The notes: generated by a model from the sequence alone, not told the origin. Shown: positions 25,677 to 35,941, numbered from the stretch's first letter. The stretch: 64,000 nucleotides of DNA from Microbacterium azadirachtae (GCF_000956545.1 NZ_JYIT01000076.1:1-64000), one strand, 5' to 3'. Made by a program: numbers and translations.

Positions 25677-27383
25677 ATGGGCGAGCCCGACGCGATCACG
25701 CGATGGTGGCGCCGGATCAGCCTTCGCGCGAAGGTCACCGGCGTCACCGTCGGCGTGCTCGCGCTCGGCCTGATCGTCACCGGCATCGGCACCATGCCGA
25801 TCCTGCGCAACCTGCTGATCGGCAACGTCGAGTCGCAGCTGCCCGCGCTCGTCACCAGTGACCTCGCGACGATCACCCCGAACGCTGCCGGCGGGTTCAG
25901 CGCCGCCCTGAAGGACGAGCGGCCCGGGCTGTCGGAGTACTTCGTCGCCGTCTACGACGCCCAGGGCGCCCTGGTGTTCTCCGGCGGTGGCGAGGCCAAG
26001 GCCACGAAGCCCGAGTTCCCCACCACGTACACGCTGGCGCGCGCGACCCTGGACGCAGGACGCACCGATCCGATCGTGCTGCGCGGTGCGGACGGGTCCG
26101 AGTTCCGCGCGGCGGTCGCCGTGCGCGAGGATCCGACCTCGAACATCACCTTCATCCAGTTCGTCGCGCTCTCGCTGAATGAGCCGGACCGCATCATCGC
26201 GACCTTCTTCGGCGTCTTCACGACCGTGGCCCTGGTCACCATCATCGTCGCGGCGCTCGCGACGCGCGGACTGGTCACGCTGACCTTCCGCCGGCTCGGC
26301 CGCGTGGAGTCGACGGCGATGGCGATCGCGGCCGGCGACTTCAGCCAGCGCCTCGCCGATCTCGAGCCGACCACGGAGGTCGGCCGCCTGAACGGCGCGA
26401 TCAACACGATGCTCGACCGGCTCGACGCCTCGATCGCGCAACGGGACCGGTCCGTGCAGCAGATGCGCCGATTCGTCGGCGACGCCAGCCACGAGCTGCG
26501 CACGCCACTGGTCAGCGTGCGCGGCTATGCCGAGCTGTACCGAATGGGCGCGATCAAGGGCGACGAGGACACCGCCCGCGCGATGGACCGGATCGAGAAG
26601 GAGGCGCTGCGGATGGGCGTGCTCGTCGAGGATCTGCTGGCCCTCGCCCGGCTGGACGAGCAGCGCGAGCTCACCATCGAGCCGCTCGACCTGCGACCGC
26701 TCGCGCAGGACGCGGCGCTCGACCTGCGCGCCGCGGCGCCCGAGCGCACCGTGACCGTGGTGGACATGACCGCGGAGGCGCCGCAGGCCGCGGCCGCGGA
26801 GCCCTCGGTATCCCCCATCACCCGACCCGCACCCACGGCACGCGCCGCGAACGCCCGCGGCCGCATCCCCGCGATCCTGCGCCGGCGTCCGCGCGAGGAC
26901 AGCCCGGTGCCGGAGATCGACTTCTCGGAGGCGGTGGTCGCGCCGGTCTCCACTCCGCCGATCGTGCTCGGCGAGGAGAACAAGGTGCGCCAGGTGATCG
27001 CAAACCTGCTCGGCAACGCCCGCCGGTTCTCGCCGGGCGACTCCCCCATCGAGGTCGTCGTGGGGGCGGACCGGCATCGCGGGGTCGGCTGGTTCTCGAT
27101 CGTCGACCACGGCGAGGGTGTGCCGGAGCAGATCCGCGATCAGATCTTCCAGCGCTTCTGGCGCGCCGACTCGTCGCGCACGCGCGACACCGGCGGCGCG
27201 GGACTGGGTCTCGCGATCGTGGCGTCGATCGTCCGTGCCCTGAACGGCTCCGTGCAGGTCACGGAGACCGTCGGCGGCGGCGCCACGTTCACCGTCTCGC
27301 TGCCACTCGCGCCCTCGCGCGCCACCCCCGAGCATCTGCTGCAGGACACGCAGCCCATCGAGCCGCTCGACCTGCCGCGCTGA
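25677..27383 (+). CDS. Sensor histidine kinase
   Basis: 568 residues. TM1 (~residues 20-40), an extracellular sensor of ~140 residues, TM2 (FGVFTTVALVTIIVAALAT), a HAMP domain, then the HisKA box SHELRTPLVSVRGYAELY with phospho-acceptor His272. An unusual Pro/Ala/Arg-rich insert of ~70 residues lies between the dimerisation helices and the ATP-binding domain (N box NLLGNARRF, then DHGEGVP and GGAGLGLAI). It pairs with the upstream TrcR-like regulator. The stimulus is unknown. Confidence 0.92.
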   Translation: MGEPDAITRWWRRISLRAKVTGVTVGVLALGLIVTGIGTMPILRNLLIGNVESQLPALVTSDLATITPNAAGGFSAALKDERPGLSEYFVAVYDAQGALVFSGGGEAKATKPEFPTTYTLARATLDAGRTDPIVLRGADGSEFRAAVAVREDPTSNITFIQFVALSLNEPDRIIATFFGVFTTVALVTIIVAALATRGLVTLTFRRLGRVESTAMAIAAGDFSQRLADLEPTTEVGRLNGAINTMLDRLDASIAQRDRSVQQMRRFVGDASHELRTPLVSVRGYAELYRMGAIKGDEDTARAMDRIEKEALRMGVLVEDLLALARLDEQRELTIEPLDLRPLAQDAALDLRAAAPERTVTVVDMTAEAPQAAAAEPSVSPITRPAPTARAANARGRIPAILRRRPREDSPVPEIDFSEAVVAPVSTPPIVLGEENKVRQVIANLLGNARRFSPGDSPIEVVVGADRHRGVGWFSIVDHGEGVPEQIRDQIFQRFWRADSSRTRDTGGAGLGLAIVASIVRALNGSVQVTETVGGGATFTVSLPLAPSRATPEHLLQDTQPIEPLDLPR

Positions 27384-27519
27384 GCCTCGGGAGCCGGCCG
27401 ACCGGCCCGCACAGGCGTCGCCGCTCACCGTCTGTGCACGCGATGCGCGACCGGCCGTACGGGGGCGGTGCGGGGACCTAGCGTCGGACGCATCCGCTGT
27501 CCCGACGAAAGGTTCTCCC

Positions 27520-27807
27520 ATGTCCGTCTTCACCGTCGACACCGACGCCGTCGCCACCACGCGGCTCTCGGTGGGCGCCACCGCCGAACGACTCCAGAAC
27601 GACGCCGCGGCCATGATGGCGCAGCTCACCCAGCTGCAGTCGTCCTGGACCGGCGCCGCATCCGCCGCCTGCCAGGACGCCGCGGAGCAGTGGCGCGGCG
27701 CACAGGCGCACGTCGAGCAGGCGCTGGCGGCGATCGCGCAGGCGCTCGGCTCGGCCGCGCAGTTCTACGCCCAGGCCGAGAGCGACTCGACGGCGCTGTT
27801 CCGCTGA
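27520..27807 (+). CDS. WXG100 family type VII secretion substrate-like protein
   Basis: 95 residues, the usual size. Two predicted helices flank the WxG turn (SSWTGAASAA), and the C-terminal helix has a Y-x3-D/E-like end (YAQAESD) that serves as export signal in this family. No ESX ATPase or membrane component occurs in the window, so it is an orphan here. It has its own gap of ~136 nt upstream and a terminator downstream. Confidence 0.9.
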   Translation: MSVFTVDTDAVATTRLSVGATAERLQNDAAAMMAQLTQLQSSWTGAASAACQDAAEQWRGAQAHVEQALAAIAQALGSAAQFYAQAESDSTALFR

Positions 27808-27847
27808 GCGAGCACGTCCCTGCGGTGCGGATCGCCCTGCAGGGACG

Positions 27848-27883
27848 GAGAAGGCCCCCGGGACGGATCCCGGGGGCCTTCTC
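27848..27883. terminator. Bidirectional terminator between WXG100 gene and groEL
   Basis: Perfect 16-bp arms gagaaggcccccggga and tcccgggggccttctc with a cgga tetraloop, between convergent genes. Confidence 0.9.
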
Positions 27884-27898
27884 GATGGAGGTCTGGAC

Positions 27899-29554
<1,656 letters not shown>

Positions 29555-29581
29555 TTAGCACTCAGATCAGTCGAGTGCTAA
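29555..29581. promoter_or_regulatory. CIRCE operator (perfect)
   Basis: TTAGCACTC, 9-nt spacer, GAGTGCTAA: an exact match to the HrcA-binding consensus, 37 nt upstream of the groEL start. Confidence 0.96.
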
Positions 29582-29588
29582 ATCCAGT

Positions 29589-29615
29589 CTGGCACTCGAC
29601 CCCTGAGAGTGCAAG
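29589..29615. promoter_or_regulatory. Second, degenerate CIRCE overlapping the groEL promoter
   Basis: CTGGCACTC, 9-nt spacer, GAGTGCAAG: 7 of 9 matches in each arm. On the minus strand it overlaps a -35 TTGCAC and the 17-nt spacer of a likely groEL promoter, with -10 CAGACT. Confidence 0.7.
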
Positions 29616-29636
29616 CCACGGCGAGCACCACCGCTG

Positions 29637-30242
29637 TCAGCCCGTGGCGCCGTCCCCGCCCGTGTCCGCGGGAGTCGGCTCGCTCGTGGGCGCGTTCTTC
29701 GCGAGATCCCTGCCGATCACCACGGTGAGCTGCTTCTGGCCGGGCACCACGTCGTCCCCGTAGCGGTCGCTCTGCGCGATCTTCGTCGCGCCGAGGAGGG
29801 TGGCCAGAGCCTGAGCAGGGGCCTTGTCGGCCTCGGTCTTGTAGTAGACGGTGGTGGTCGGGAAGTCCTGCGTGTCGGCATCGCCCGGCGCCACAGAGCC
29901 CGCGGCGAAGCCCGCGTTGACGATCGTGTCCCGCGTCGCCGCCGCCAACCCGTTCACGCCCGTCGCGTTGAGCACGAACACCGCGTAGGTCGTGTCGAGC
30001 GCCGGCGGCGCCGAGGTCGCGGTGCGGGAGATCGAGGGCAGAGGCTCGCTCTGGTCGAAGCCGATCTTGCCCATCGTGAGCATCGCGGCGAAGATCCCGA
30101 CGGCGATCAGCACCACCGTGGCGATCGCCGCCCACAGCAGCACGAACCAGCCGCGCATGCCCGGGTTCTCGGCACGGTGGGCGCCGACGCGTCCCTGCGC
30201 GTGCGGGATCACGTCGAATCGGTCGCGGGCGGATTGTGGCAT
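29637..30242 (-). CDS. LytR C-terminal domain protein
   Basis: 201 residues: cytoplasmic start of ~30, one membrane helix (VLLWAAIATVVLIAVGIFAA), then an extracellular LytR_C domain (YAVFVLNATGVNGLAAATRD, then PTTTVYYKTEADKA and QLTVVIGRDL). The domain occurs alone or behind wall-teichoic-type ligases; its molecular role is unclear but it acts at the envelope. It lies 62 nt downstream of the DUF3263 gene on the same strand. Confidence 0.87.
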   Translation of the reverse strand: MPQSARDRFDVIPHAQGRVGAHRAENPGMRGWFVLLWAAIATVVLIAVGIFAAMLTMGKIGFDQSEPLPSISRTATSAPPALDTTYAVFVLNATGVNGLAAATRDTIVNAGFAAGSVAPGDADTQDFPTTTVYYKTEADKAPAQALATLLGATKIAQSDRYGDDVVPGQKQLTVVIGRDLAKNAPTSEPTPADTGGDGATG

Positions 30243-30304
30243 CCCATGATGTTATCCGGCGGGTCCCGTCGGATTCCCTGAACGACAGGCCGACCCGCCG
30301 CGGG

Positions 30305-30562
30305 TCAGCCCGCGGACAGAGCCGTGCGGCCCGCCCGGCGCGCAGCGGCGTCGTCGCGGATCCGGCGCAGCCGGCGCACGAGCATGGGATCCGCCGCCAG
30401 GGCCTGCTTCGTGTCGATGACGCGGTCCAGCAGCTGGTAGTAGCGTGCCGGGGTCAGCTGCAGCTCGCCGCGGATCGCCTCCTCCTTGGCGCTCGAGTGC
30501 CCGGGACGCCGGGCCTCGAACTCCAGGATCTCGCGCTCGCGGTCGCTGAGGAGGTCGGTCAC
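30305..30562 (-). CDS. DUF3263 family protein
   Basis: 85 residues. Sequence LLSDREREILEFEARRPGHS and LTPARYYQLLDRVIDT are characteristic of DUF3263, a small helical, possibly DNA-binding family limited to actinobacteria. Function unknown. The GTG start has TAGCCT 6 nt upstream (30569-30574), another leaderless layout. Confidence 0.88.
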   Translation of the reverse strand: MTDLLSDREREILEFEARRPGHSSAKEEAIRGELQLTPARYYQLLDRVIDTKQALAADPMLVRRLRRIRDDAAARRAGRTALSAG

Positions 30563-30669
30563 CTGCCCAGGCTACGTCTGCGACGCCCGCAGGGCGGGGA
30601 CGACGCGCCCGATGCGCGGCCCGCAGAGCCGGCGGAAGCGGGAGAATGGAAAGGACCCCGGGAGGATCC

Positions 30670-31086
30670 ATGTCGCACCGCGTGACCAAGACCGATGCCG
30701 AATGGCGTGCCGAGCTCGCCCCGCAGCAGTACGCCGTGCTGCGCGAGGCCGCGACGGAGCGGCCGTGGACGGGCGAGCTGCTCGACGAGCACCGCGCAGG
30801 CCTGTACACGTGCGGCGCGTGCGGTGCCGAGCTCTTCCGCAGCGGGACCAAGTTCGACTCCGGCTGCGGCTGGCCGAGCTTCTACGAGTCGGTCCGCCCC
30901 GAGGCCGTGGAGCTCATCGAGGACACCAGCCTGGGTATGGTGCGCACCGAGGTGCGCTGCGCCGCGTGCGGCTCGCACCTCGGCCACGTGTTCCCCGACG
31001 GCTTCGGCACCCCCACGGGCGACCGCTACTGCATGAACTCGATCGCGCTGTCCTTCCAGCCGGACGAGGGCGCCGCCGAGGCATGA
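30670..31086 (+). CDS. msrB: Peptide-methionine (R)-S-oxide reductase
   Basis: 138 residues, ATG at 30670 with GGAGGA close upstream. Reduces methionine-R-sulfoxide in proteins. Two CxxC zinc pairs (TCGACGAELF and CAACGSHLGHVF), SGCGWPSFYESV, and catalytic Cys in RYCMNSIAL are present. The stop overlaps the next start (ATGA), so the nitroreductase gene is co-translated. Confidence 0.95.
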   Translation: MSHRVTKTDAEWRAELAPQQYAVLREAATERPWTGELLDEHRAGLYTCGACGAELFRSGTKFDSGCGWPSFYESVRPEAVELIEDTSLGMVRTEVRCAACGSHLGHVFPDGFGTPTGDRYCMNSIALSFQPDEGAAEA

Positions 31087-31616
31087 GCGCTCTCGAAGCC
31101 GCCCGTCGCCGGCAGTCCTGGTCGAAGGTGACCCCCGAGGCGCCGACGCGCGAGCAGCTGCTCCCGCTCGTCGCCGCGGCCGGCCGCGTGGCGGACCACT
31201 CCTCGCTGCAGCCCTGGCGGCTGATCGAGCTGCGCGGAGAGGACCGGATCCGCCTCGGTGAGGCGATCTCCCGGGTGCGCGGCGACGACGAGCCCTCGAC
31301 CAAGCCGCTGCGCGCCTCCCTGCTCATCGCCGTGGTCGCGAGCTACCGGCCGAGCGAGAAGGTCCCGCGGTGGGAGCAGGAGGCCGTCGCCTCGGGCGTC
31401 GCGCACCTGCTCAGCCTGCTGCTGGACGAGGCCGGGTGGGGCGTCATCTGGCGCACCGGCGACTACACCCGCAGCCCCGAGGTGGCCGCGCTGCACGGGC
31501 TCGGCGAGGACGAGGCGCTGCTCGGCTGGCTCTACGTGGGCGGCAAGCCCGACCGCTCCCCCGGCTCCCGCCGCACGGTGGATCCGGAGCCGCTGCTGAC
31601 CGCGCTGCCGCGCTAG
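31083..31616 (+). CDS. Nitroreductase family protein
   Basis: 177 residues, shorter than typical NfsA/NfsB enzymes. AGRVADHSSLQPWRLIEL matches the FMN-binding N-terminal segment and GEDEALLGWLYVGGKPD the C-terminal family end. FMN-dependent reduction of nitro compounds or quinones is likely; the substrate is unknown. It is coupled to msrB. Its stop codon overlaps the stop of the convergent transporter gene. Confidence 0.85.
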   Translation: MSALEAARRRQSWSKVTPEAPTREQLLPLVAAAGRVADHSSLQPWRLIELRGEDRIRLGEAISRVRGDDEPSTKPLRASLLIAVVASYRPSEKVPRWEQEAVASGVAHLLSLLLDEAGWGVIWRTGDYTRSPEVAALHGLGEDEALLGWLYVGGKPDRSPGSRRTVDPEPLLTALPR

Positions 31617-32614
31617 ACAGCCCCTCCGCGCTCGACGGATCCGCTCTCGCGCCGCCGACGCGGCCAGGGCAGCGCCACCAGCACGGAGAGGCCCGCGGCG
31701 AGCACCATCCCGATGACCTGCCACGGCGCGGGACCCGCCGCGGGAGGCCAGAAGAGGTCGATCAGCACCGAGACGACGAGCTGCCCGAGCACGGCGCCCA
31801 GCCCCATCAGCAGCACCCCGGTGCGCGCCACGATGACGACGCCCAGCAGGATGTAGGCCGCGCCGAGCAGCCCGCCCAGGTACAGCCAGAGGTCGCCGGG
31901 GAACGCGGTCGGGAGCGGGTGCGGTGCACCCCTGACCAGCAGGCTCACGGCCACGGACGCGGACAGCACGACCACCCCGCCGAGGAAGCTGATGTACGTG
32001 GCGCCGAGCGGCGAGGCGAGGCGCTGCCCCAGGCGCCCGTTCACCGCCGACTGGAAGGCGATGCCCGCGCCGGTGAGGAAGGGCAGCACGAGCATCCACA
32101 GCGGTGCGCGCGAGAGCACGTCGCCGCCCAGCGAGAACCCGACCGCGACCAGGGCGCACAGTCCGCCGATCAGCCGCCCCGGAGTGATGGCGACCACGCC
32201 GGCCGGACCGAAGCCGACCCGGTCGAGCAGCAAGCCGTGCAGGGTCTGACCCGCCACGACGCCGACCGTGAACAGTGCGACGCCGAGGACCCCGGCGACC
32301 AGCCCCTGCGTCGACACCGTCAGCGCACCGCACGCGCCGCCGAGCAGCATCCACCAGGGGACGCCGCCGCTGCGCACTCCGCGCCACACCCGGCCCAGGG
32401 CCGCCCGGCCGGACCCGCGCAGCAGCACCGGCACGCTCAGCAGCACCAGCCCCACGGCGAAGGACACCCAGCCGGCGAGGACGCCGTTGTCGAGCCGCAC
32501 GCCGAGCTGGCCGTTCACACGCGCCTGGATCGCGGTCATCGCGCCGATCGCCACCGCTCCGCCGAGCGCCAGCGCGGTGCCGGCACGGGGCGGGCGCGGC
32601 GGGCGATCGATCAC
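31613..32614 (-). CDS. DMT-superfamily transporter, YdcZ type (duplicated unit)
   Basis: 333 residues with about ten membrane helices. Two homologous halves are visible: QARVNGQLGVRLDNGVLAG in the first and QSAVNGRLGQRLASPLGA in the second, so this is an internal duplication or fusion of the ~150-residue YdcZ (DUF606) unit. Substrate unknown. The GTG start at 32614 has TAGGCT 7 nt upstream (32622-32627); longer frames upstream lack support. Confidence 0.85.
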   Translation of the reverse strand: MIDRPPRPPRAGTALALGGAVAIGAMTAIQARVNGQLGVRLDNGVLAGWVSFAVGLVLLSVPVLLRGSGRAALGRVWRGVRSGGVPWWMLLGGACGALTVSTQGLVAGVLGVALFTVGVVAGQTLHGLLLDRVGFGPAGVVAITPGRLIGGLCALVAVGFSLGGDVLSRAPLWMLVLPFLTGAGIAFQSAVNGRLGQRLASPLGATYISFLGGVVVLSASVAVSLLVRGAPHPLPTAFPGDLWLYLGGLLGAAYILLGVVIVARTGVLLMGLGAVLGQLVVSVLIDLFWPPAAGPAPWQVIGMVLAAGLSVLVALPWPRRRRESGSVERGGAV

Positions 32615-32686
32615 CGTCCCGAGCCTACTCGGCGCGGATGCGCCGCCGGCCGCGCCGATGTCGGTGCCGCGCGGTACGCTCCAGCC

Positions 32687-33319
32687 ATGTGCGCGAGCTA
32701 CGGACTGGATCCCCGGTTCAGCGATCAGCAGCTGATCGAGGAGGCCGACGACGAACTGATGGAGGGCATCCGCGCGTGGGCGCGGCGCAACGCCGACGAG
32801 GCGGTGCGACCGACCGGACGGCTGCTGCGCAACCTCAATCCGATCCTGCTGCCCTCCGATCCGGCTCCGCTGCTCGAGGAGGCGTGGTGGGGCTTCCTGA
32901 TCGACGGCAGACCCTCGCGGTTCCCCTCGATCAACACCCGCTCCGAACGGCTGCAGGAGCGCCCCGGCGGGCTGCGCGGCCGGGCGATCGTCCCCGCGAC
33001 GCGCTGGTTCGAGATGCAGAAGCCATCGAAGACCTGGCACGAGTTCGGACTGGACGGCGCGCTGTTCGGCATGGCGGCGGTGACGCAGCGCGGCCGCGCC
33101 GAAGACGGGTCCTGGTTCACCTGCTATTCGATCGTGATGCAGCCCGCGCCCGAGCGGCTGACCGGGATCCACGACCGGATGCCGGTGCTGATCCCCGCGG
33201 GGTTCGCGAACGACTGGCTGACCGGAGAGCCGACGCGTGAGCTGATGGACGAGGCGCTGCTCGCCTCGTCCGACGCGACCCGGTGGGTGCAGGCCGCCAC
33301 GATGACGTCGGCGCCCTGA
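32687..33319 (+). CDS. SRAP family (YedK/HMCES) abasic-site protein
   Basis: 210 residues. Cys2 directly after the start Met (MCASYGL) is the residue that links covalently to abasic sites in single-stranded DNA once Met is removed. Also seen: SINTRSE, PATRWFEM with the active-site Glu, and HDRMPVLIP with the His. It protects AP sites at replication forks. The need for Cys2 fixes the start at 32687, and TACGCT (32675-32680) 6 nt upstream suggests a leaderless mRNA. Confidence 0.92.
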   Translation: MCASYGLDPRFSDQQLIEEADDELMEGIRAWARRNADEAVRPTGRLLRNLNPILLPSDPAPLLEEAWWGFLIDGRPSRFPSINTRSERLQERPGGLRGRAIVPATRWFEMQKPSKTWHEFGLDGALFGMAAVTQRGRAEDGSWFTCYSIVMQPAPERLTGIHDRMPVLIPAGFANDWLTGEPTRELMDEALLASSDATRWVQAATMTSAP

Positions 33320-33341
33320 GCGCCCCGCCGGACGGGATCGG

Positions 33342-33414
33342 AGCCTCCTGCCGGACTCGAACCGGCCACCTGCGGTTTACAAGGCCGCTGCTCTACCAGA
33401 TGAGCTAAGGAGGC
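33342..33414 (-). tRNA. tRNA-Thr (anticodon TGT)
   Basis: A 73-nt minus-strand cloverleaf: acceptor GCCTCCT/AGGAGGC, D arm TAGCTCATCTGGTAGAGCA, anticodon loop CTTGTAA (anticodon TGT, reads ACA), T arm GGTTCGAGTCC. The last anticodon-stem pair is a C-A mismatch; the other arms are regular. CCA is not encoded. Confidence 0.92.
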
Positions 33415-33496
33415 GTACAGCGGTCGCGCTCCACGGCGCGACCGCTCCACAGCGTAGCAAGCGCCCGGCAGGGCCGGTCGCCGTGCGGCCCTGGGA

Positions 33497-34459
33497 TCAG
33501 GGCGTGACGGTCGGGCTCGGCGTGGGGGTGATGGTCGGACCGGGCGTCCCGTAGTACGAGTCGCTCGCCACGGACAGCACGAACTGGCTGAACTCGGCGG
33601 CGTCCGTGAGGGAGCCGGCGTAGACCTGGCCGTTCACGACGATCGTCGGCGCGCCGCTCAGCGCGGCCTTCTTCGAGCCGGGCAGCGGCCCGTCGACGGC
33701 TCGCTGCGTCACATCCTTGACCCAGGAGTCGTAGGTGCCGTCCTCGACGCACCCGCGCATGCCCTCCGCGTCCTTGACGCCGCTGTCGACCGCGAGCTTC
33801 ACGAGCTCCTTGTCGCTCTTGCCGTCCGTGTCCTGCTTGGGCTGATCGATCAGCAGGGCGTGGTTGTAGGCGTAGAAGACGTCGGGCTGCCGCGCTGCGA
33901 CGCAGGCCGCGGCGGACGCCGCGCGCAGCGAGTACTTGGTGCCGTTGGAGTTGGCCGTGAGCAGCGCGACCGGGTGGTAGGTCACGGTGGCCGCTTCCTG
34001 GTCGACCCACGTCGCGAGCTGCTTGGCGTTCGCGCGCTCGAAGTCGCCGGCCCCCGGCGAGAGGTAGTCGACGTACACATGGATGTCCACCGGGCCGGAC
34101 GAAGACGTCGGATCCGGGGTCGGCGTCGACGACGCGGTCGCGGACGGCGCGGCGGCGCTGCTCGGGCTGGGCGTCGGAGTGGAGGCGGCGCGGGCCGACG
34201 CGAGGTCGCCCTTCGTGACCTCGACGCCGTCGTCCTTCAGGTTCGACGGGCTGAGCGAGGGCTTCGACACCGCCGACCCCACGGCCCACGCCACGGCGCC
34301 GCCGGCGGCGCCGACGACGACGATCGCGACCACGGCGATGATCACGCGTCGCATGATCCGGGCGCGGGACTGCTGGGCGTTCACCTGCTGGGCCTTCTCC
34401 CGCACGGCCGCACGCGAGTGCGAGGGCGTGGGGACGTTCGGCGTTTCGTCGCTCGACAT
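33497..34459 (-). CDS. Membrane-anchored thioredoxin-fold (DsbA-like) protein without CxxC
   Basis: 320 residues, ATG at 34459 with AGAGGAACG upstream. Cytoplasmic start (~45), TM helix (VIIAVVAIVVVGAAGGAVAW), Ser/Pro/Thr/Ala-rich linker, then a DsbA/Thioredoxin_4-type domain. In the active-site position, DYxCPxC in relatives, it reads DYLSPGAGDFERAN: both redox cysteines are gone. SGAPTIVVNGQVYAG (cis-Pro loop) is retained. Two other cysteines (AAACVAAR and RGCVEDG) could form a structural disulfide. It is likely a non-redox binding or chaperone protein outside the membrane. Confidence 0.85.
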   Translation of the reverse strand: MSSDETPNVPTPSHSRAAVREKAQQVNAQQSRARIMRRVIIAVVAIVVVGAAGGAVAWAVGSAVSKPSLSPSNLKDDGVEVTKGDLASARAASTPTPSPSSAAAPSATASSTPTPDPTSSSGPVDIHVYVDYLSPGAGDFERANAKQLATWVDQEAATVTYHPVALLTANSNGTKYSLRAASAAACVAARQPDVFYAYNHALLIDQPKQDTDGKSDKELVKLAVDSGVKDAEGMRGCVEDGTYDSWVKDVTQRAVDGPLPGSKKAALSGAPTIVVNGQVYAGSLTDAAEFSQFVLSVASDSYYGTPGPTITPTPSPTVTP

Positions 34460-34600
34460 CGTTCCTCTTGGTTCCTGGGGATGGGCCATCCCGGCGTCCG
34501 ACCGCCAACGGGCGCGGCACGGCACGGGTTCGATGCTAGCCAGGCAGGCTGAGAAATGCCCAGACGAGGACTGGCCGCTCCCTGCGAGCCCGGAAGCGGA

Positions 34601-34646
34601 AAGCGCTTCACGGGGATAGACCTCCCCGGACGGCGCATGTCATACT
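34601..34646 (+). promoter_or_regulatory. Candidate promoter with LacI-type palindrome
   Basis: An AAGCGCTT palindrome (34601-34608), the core of many LacI-family sugar-regulator sites, lies just upstream of a possible -35 TAGACC (34617-34622) and -10 CATACT (34641-34646, 18-nt spacer). The sugar-ABC ATPase gene starts ~95 nt further on. Confidence 0.4.
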
Positions 34647-34740
34647 GAACGCGGCCCGACGGCGGGCCACGGCGGGCTCACCCTCGTCGCTTTTTCACTA
34701 CGGATCGTCCGGCACGTACCTGCCGGTGAAGGAGAAGACA

Positions 34741-35844
34741 ATGGCAACCGTGACCTTCGACGAGGCCACCCGGCTCTACCCCGGCGGCACCCGCCCCGCG
34801 GTCGACAAGCTGAACATCGAGATCGCCGACGGCGAGTTCCTGGTTCTGGTCGGCCCCTCCGGCTGCGGAAAGTCCACCTCGCTGCGCATGCTCGCCGGCC
34901 TCGAAGAGGTCAACGCGGGCCGCATCCTCATCGGCGACCGCGACGTCACCGACGTCCCGCCCAAGGACCGCGACATCGCGATGGTGTTCCAGAACTACGC
35001 CCTGTACCCGCACATGACCGTCGCCGAGAACATGGGCTTCGCGCTCAAGATCGCCGGCGTCGGCAAGGAGGAGCGTGCCGCCCGCGTGCTCGAGGCCGCC
35101 AAGCTCCTCGACCTGGAGCAGTACCTCACCCGCAAGCCGAAGGCGCTCTCCGGCGGTCAGCGTCAGCGCGTCGCCATGGGTCGCGCGATCGTGCGTCAGC
35201 CGCAGGTGTTCCTCATGGACGAGCCGCTGTCGAACCTCGACGCGAAGCTCCGCGTGCAGACCCGCACCCAGATCGCGTCCCTGCAGCGCCGCCTCGGCGT
35301 CACCACCGTCTACGTGACGCACGACCAGACCGAGGCGCTCACGATGGGCGACCGCATCGCCGTGCTCAAGGACGGCCTGCTGCAGCAGGTCGGCTCGCCG
35401 CGCGACCTGTACGAGAACCCGAGCAACGTGTTCGTCGCCGGCTTCATCGGCTCCCCCGCGATGAACCTCTTCGCGGCCGACCTCGCCGACGGCGGCGTGC
35501 AGTTCGGCTCCGAGGTCGTCCCGCTCGACCGCGAGACGGTCAGCGGCGCCACGGGCTCGCAGATCACGGTCGGCGTGCGCCCCGAGGACATCACGGTCGG
35601 CCCCGCCGACGGCAAGGGCCTGTCGGTCGTCGTCGACCTGGTGGAGGAGCTCGGCGCCGACGGCTACCTCTACGGGCACACCGAGATCAACGGCAAGCGC
35701 ACCGACCTGGTCGCGCGCGTCGACGGCCGCAACCACCCGAACGCGGGCGAGACCGTCACGCTGGCCGCGAACCCGGGCCACGTGCACGCGTTCGACCTCG
35801 AGTCGGGCGAGCGCCTGAACAAGAAGCCCATCGCGGCTTCCTGA
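34741..35844 (+). CDS. Sugar ABC transporter ATP-binding protein (UgpC/MsmK/MsiK type)
   Basis: 367 residues. NBD with Walker A (GPSGCGKST), Q-loop (VFQNYALYPHMTV), signature LSGGQRQRVAMGRA, Walker B (VFLMDEPLSNLD), H-loop (VTHDQTEALT), then a C-terminal TOBE regulatory domain (VGVRPEDITV, VEELGADGYLYG). No permease or binding protein is adjacent, matching the shared MsiK-type ATPase that powers several sugar importers in actinobacteria. The ATG at 34741 has aaggag 7 nt upstream; a GTG five codons earlier is less likely. Confidence 0.94.
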   Translation: MATVTFDEATRLYPGGTRPAVDKLNIEIADGEFLVLVGPSGCGKSTSLRMLAGLEEVNAGRILIGDRDVTDVPPKDRDIAMVFQNYALYPHMTVAENMGFALKIAGVGKEERAARVLEAAKLLDLEQYLTRKPKALSGGQRQRVAMGRAIVRQPQVFLMDEPLSNLDAKLRVQTRTQIASLQRRLGVTTVYVTHDQTEALTMGDRIAVLKDGLLQQVGSPRDLYENPSNVFVAGFIGSPAMNLFAADLADGGVQFGSEVVPLDRETVSGATGSQITVGVRPEDITVGPADGKGLSVVVDLVEELGADGYLYGHTEINGKRTDLVARVDGRNHPNAGETVTLAANPGHVHAFDLESGERLNKKPIAAS

Positions 35845-35857
35845 GCATCCGATAGCG

Positions 35858-35894
35858 CGACGCGGCGCGGGGGTTCGTCCCTCGCGCCGCGTCG
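35858..35894 (+). terminator. Terminator after the ABC ATPase gene
   Basis: 12-bp arms cgacgcggcgcg and cgcgccgcgtcg, extended by ggg/ccc with a ttcgt loop, 13 nt after the stop codon. Confidence 0.82.
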
Positions 35895-35941
35895 TCGTCT
35901 CCGGGGCGGTCCCGCCCCTGGCTCGAGCCCGAGGAGCAGGC

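Noticed and set aside
33342..33414. tRNA-Thr as a pseudogene because of an anticodon-stem mismatch
   Set aside because: Only the innermost C-A pair is disturbed; acceptor, D and T arms and loop bases are normal.
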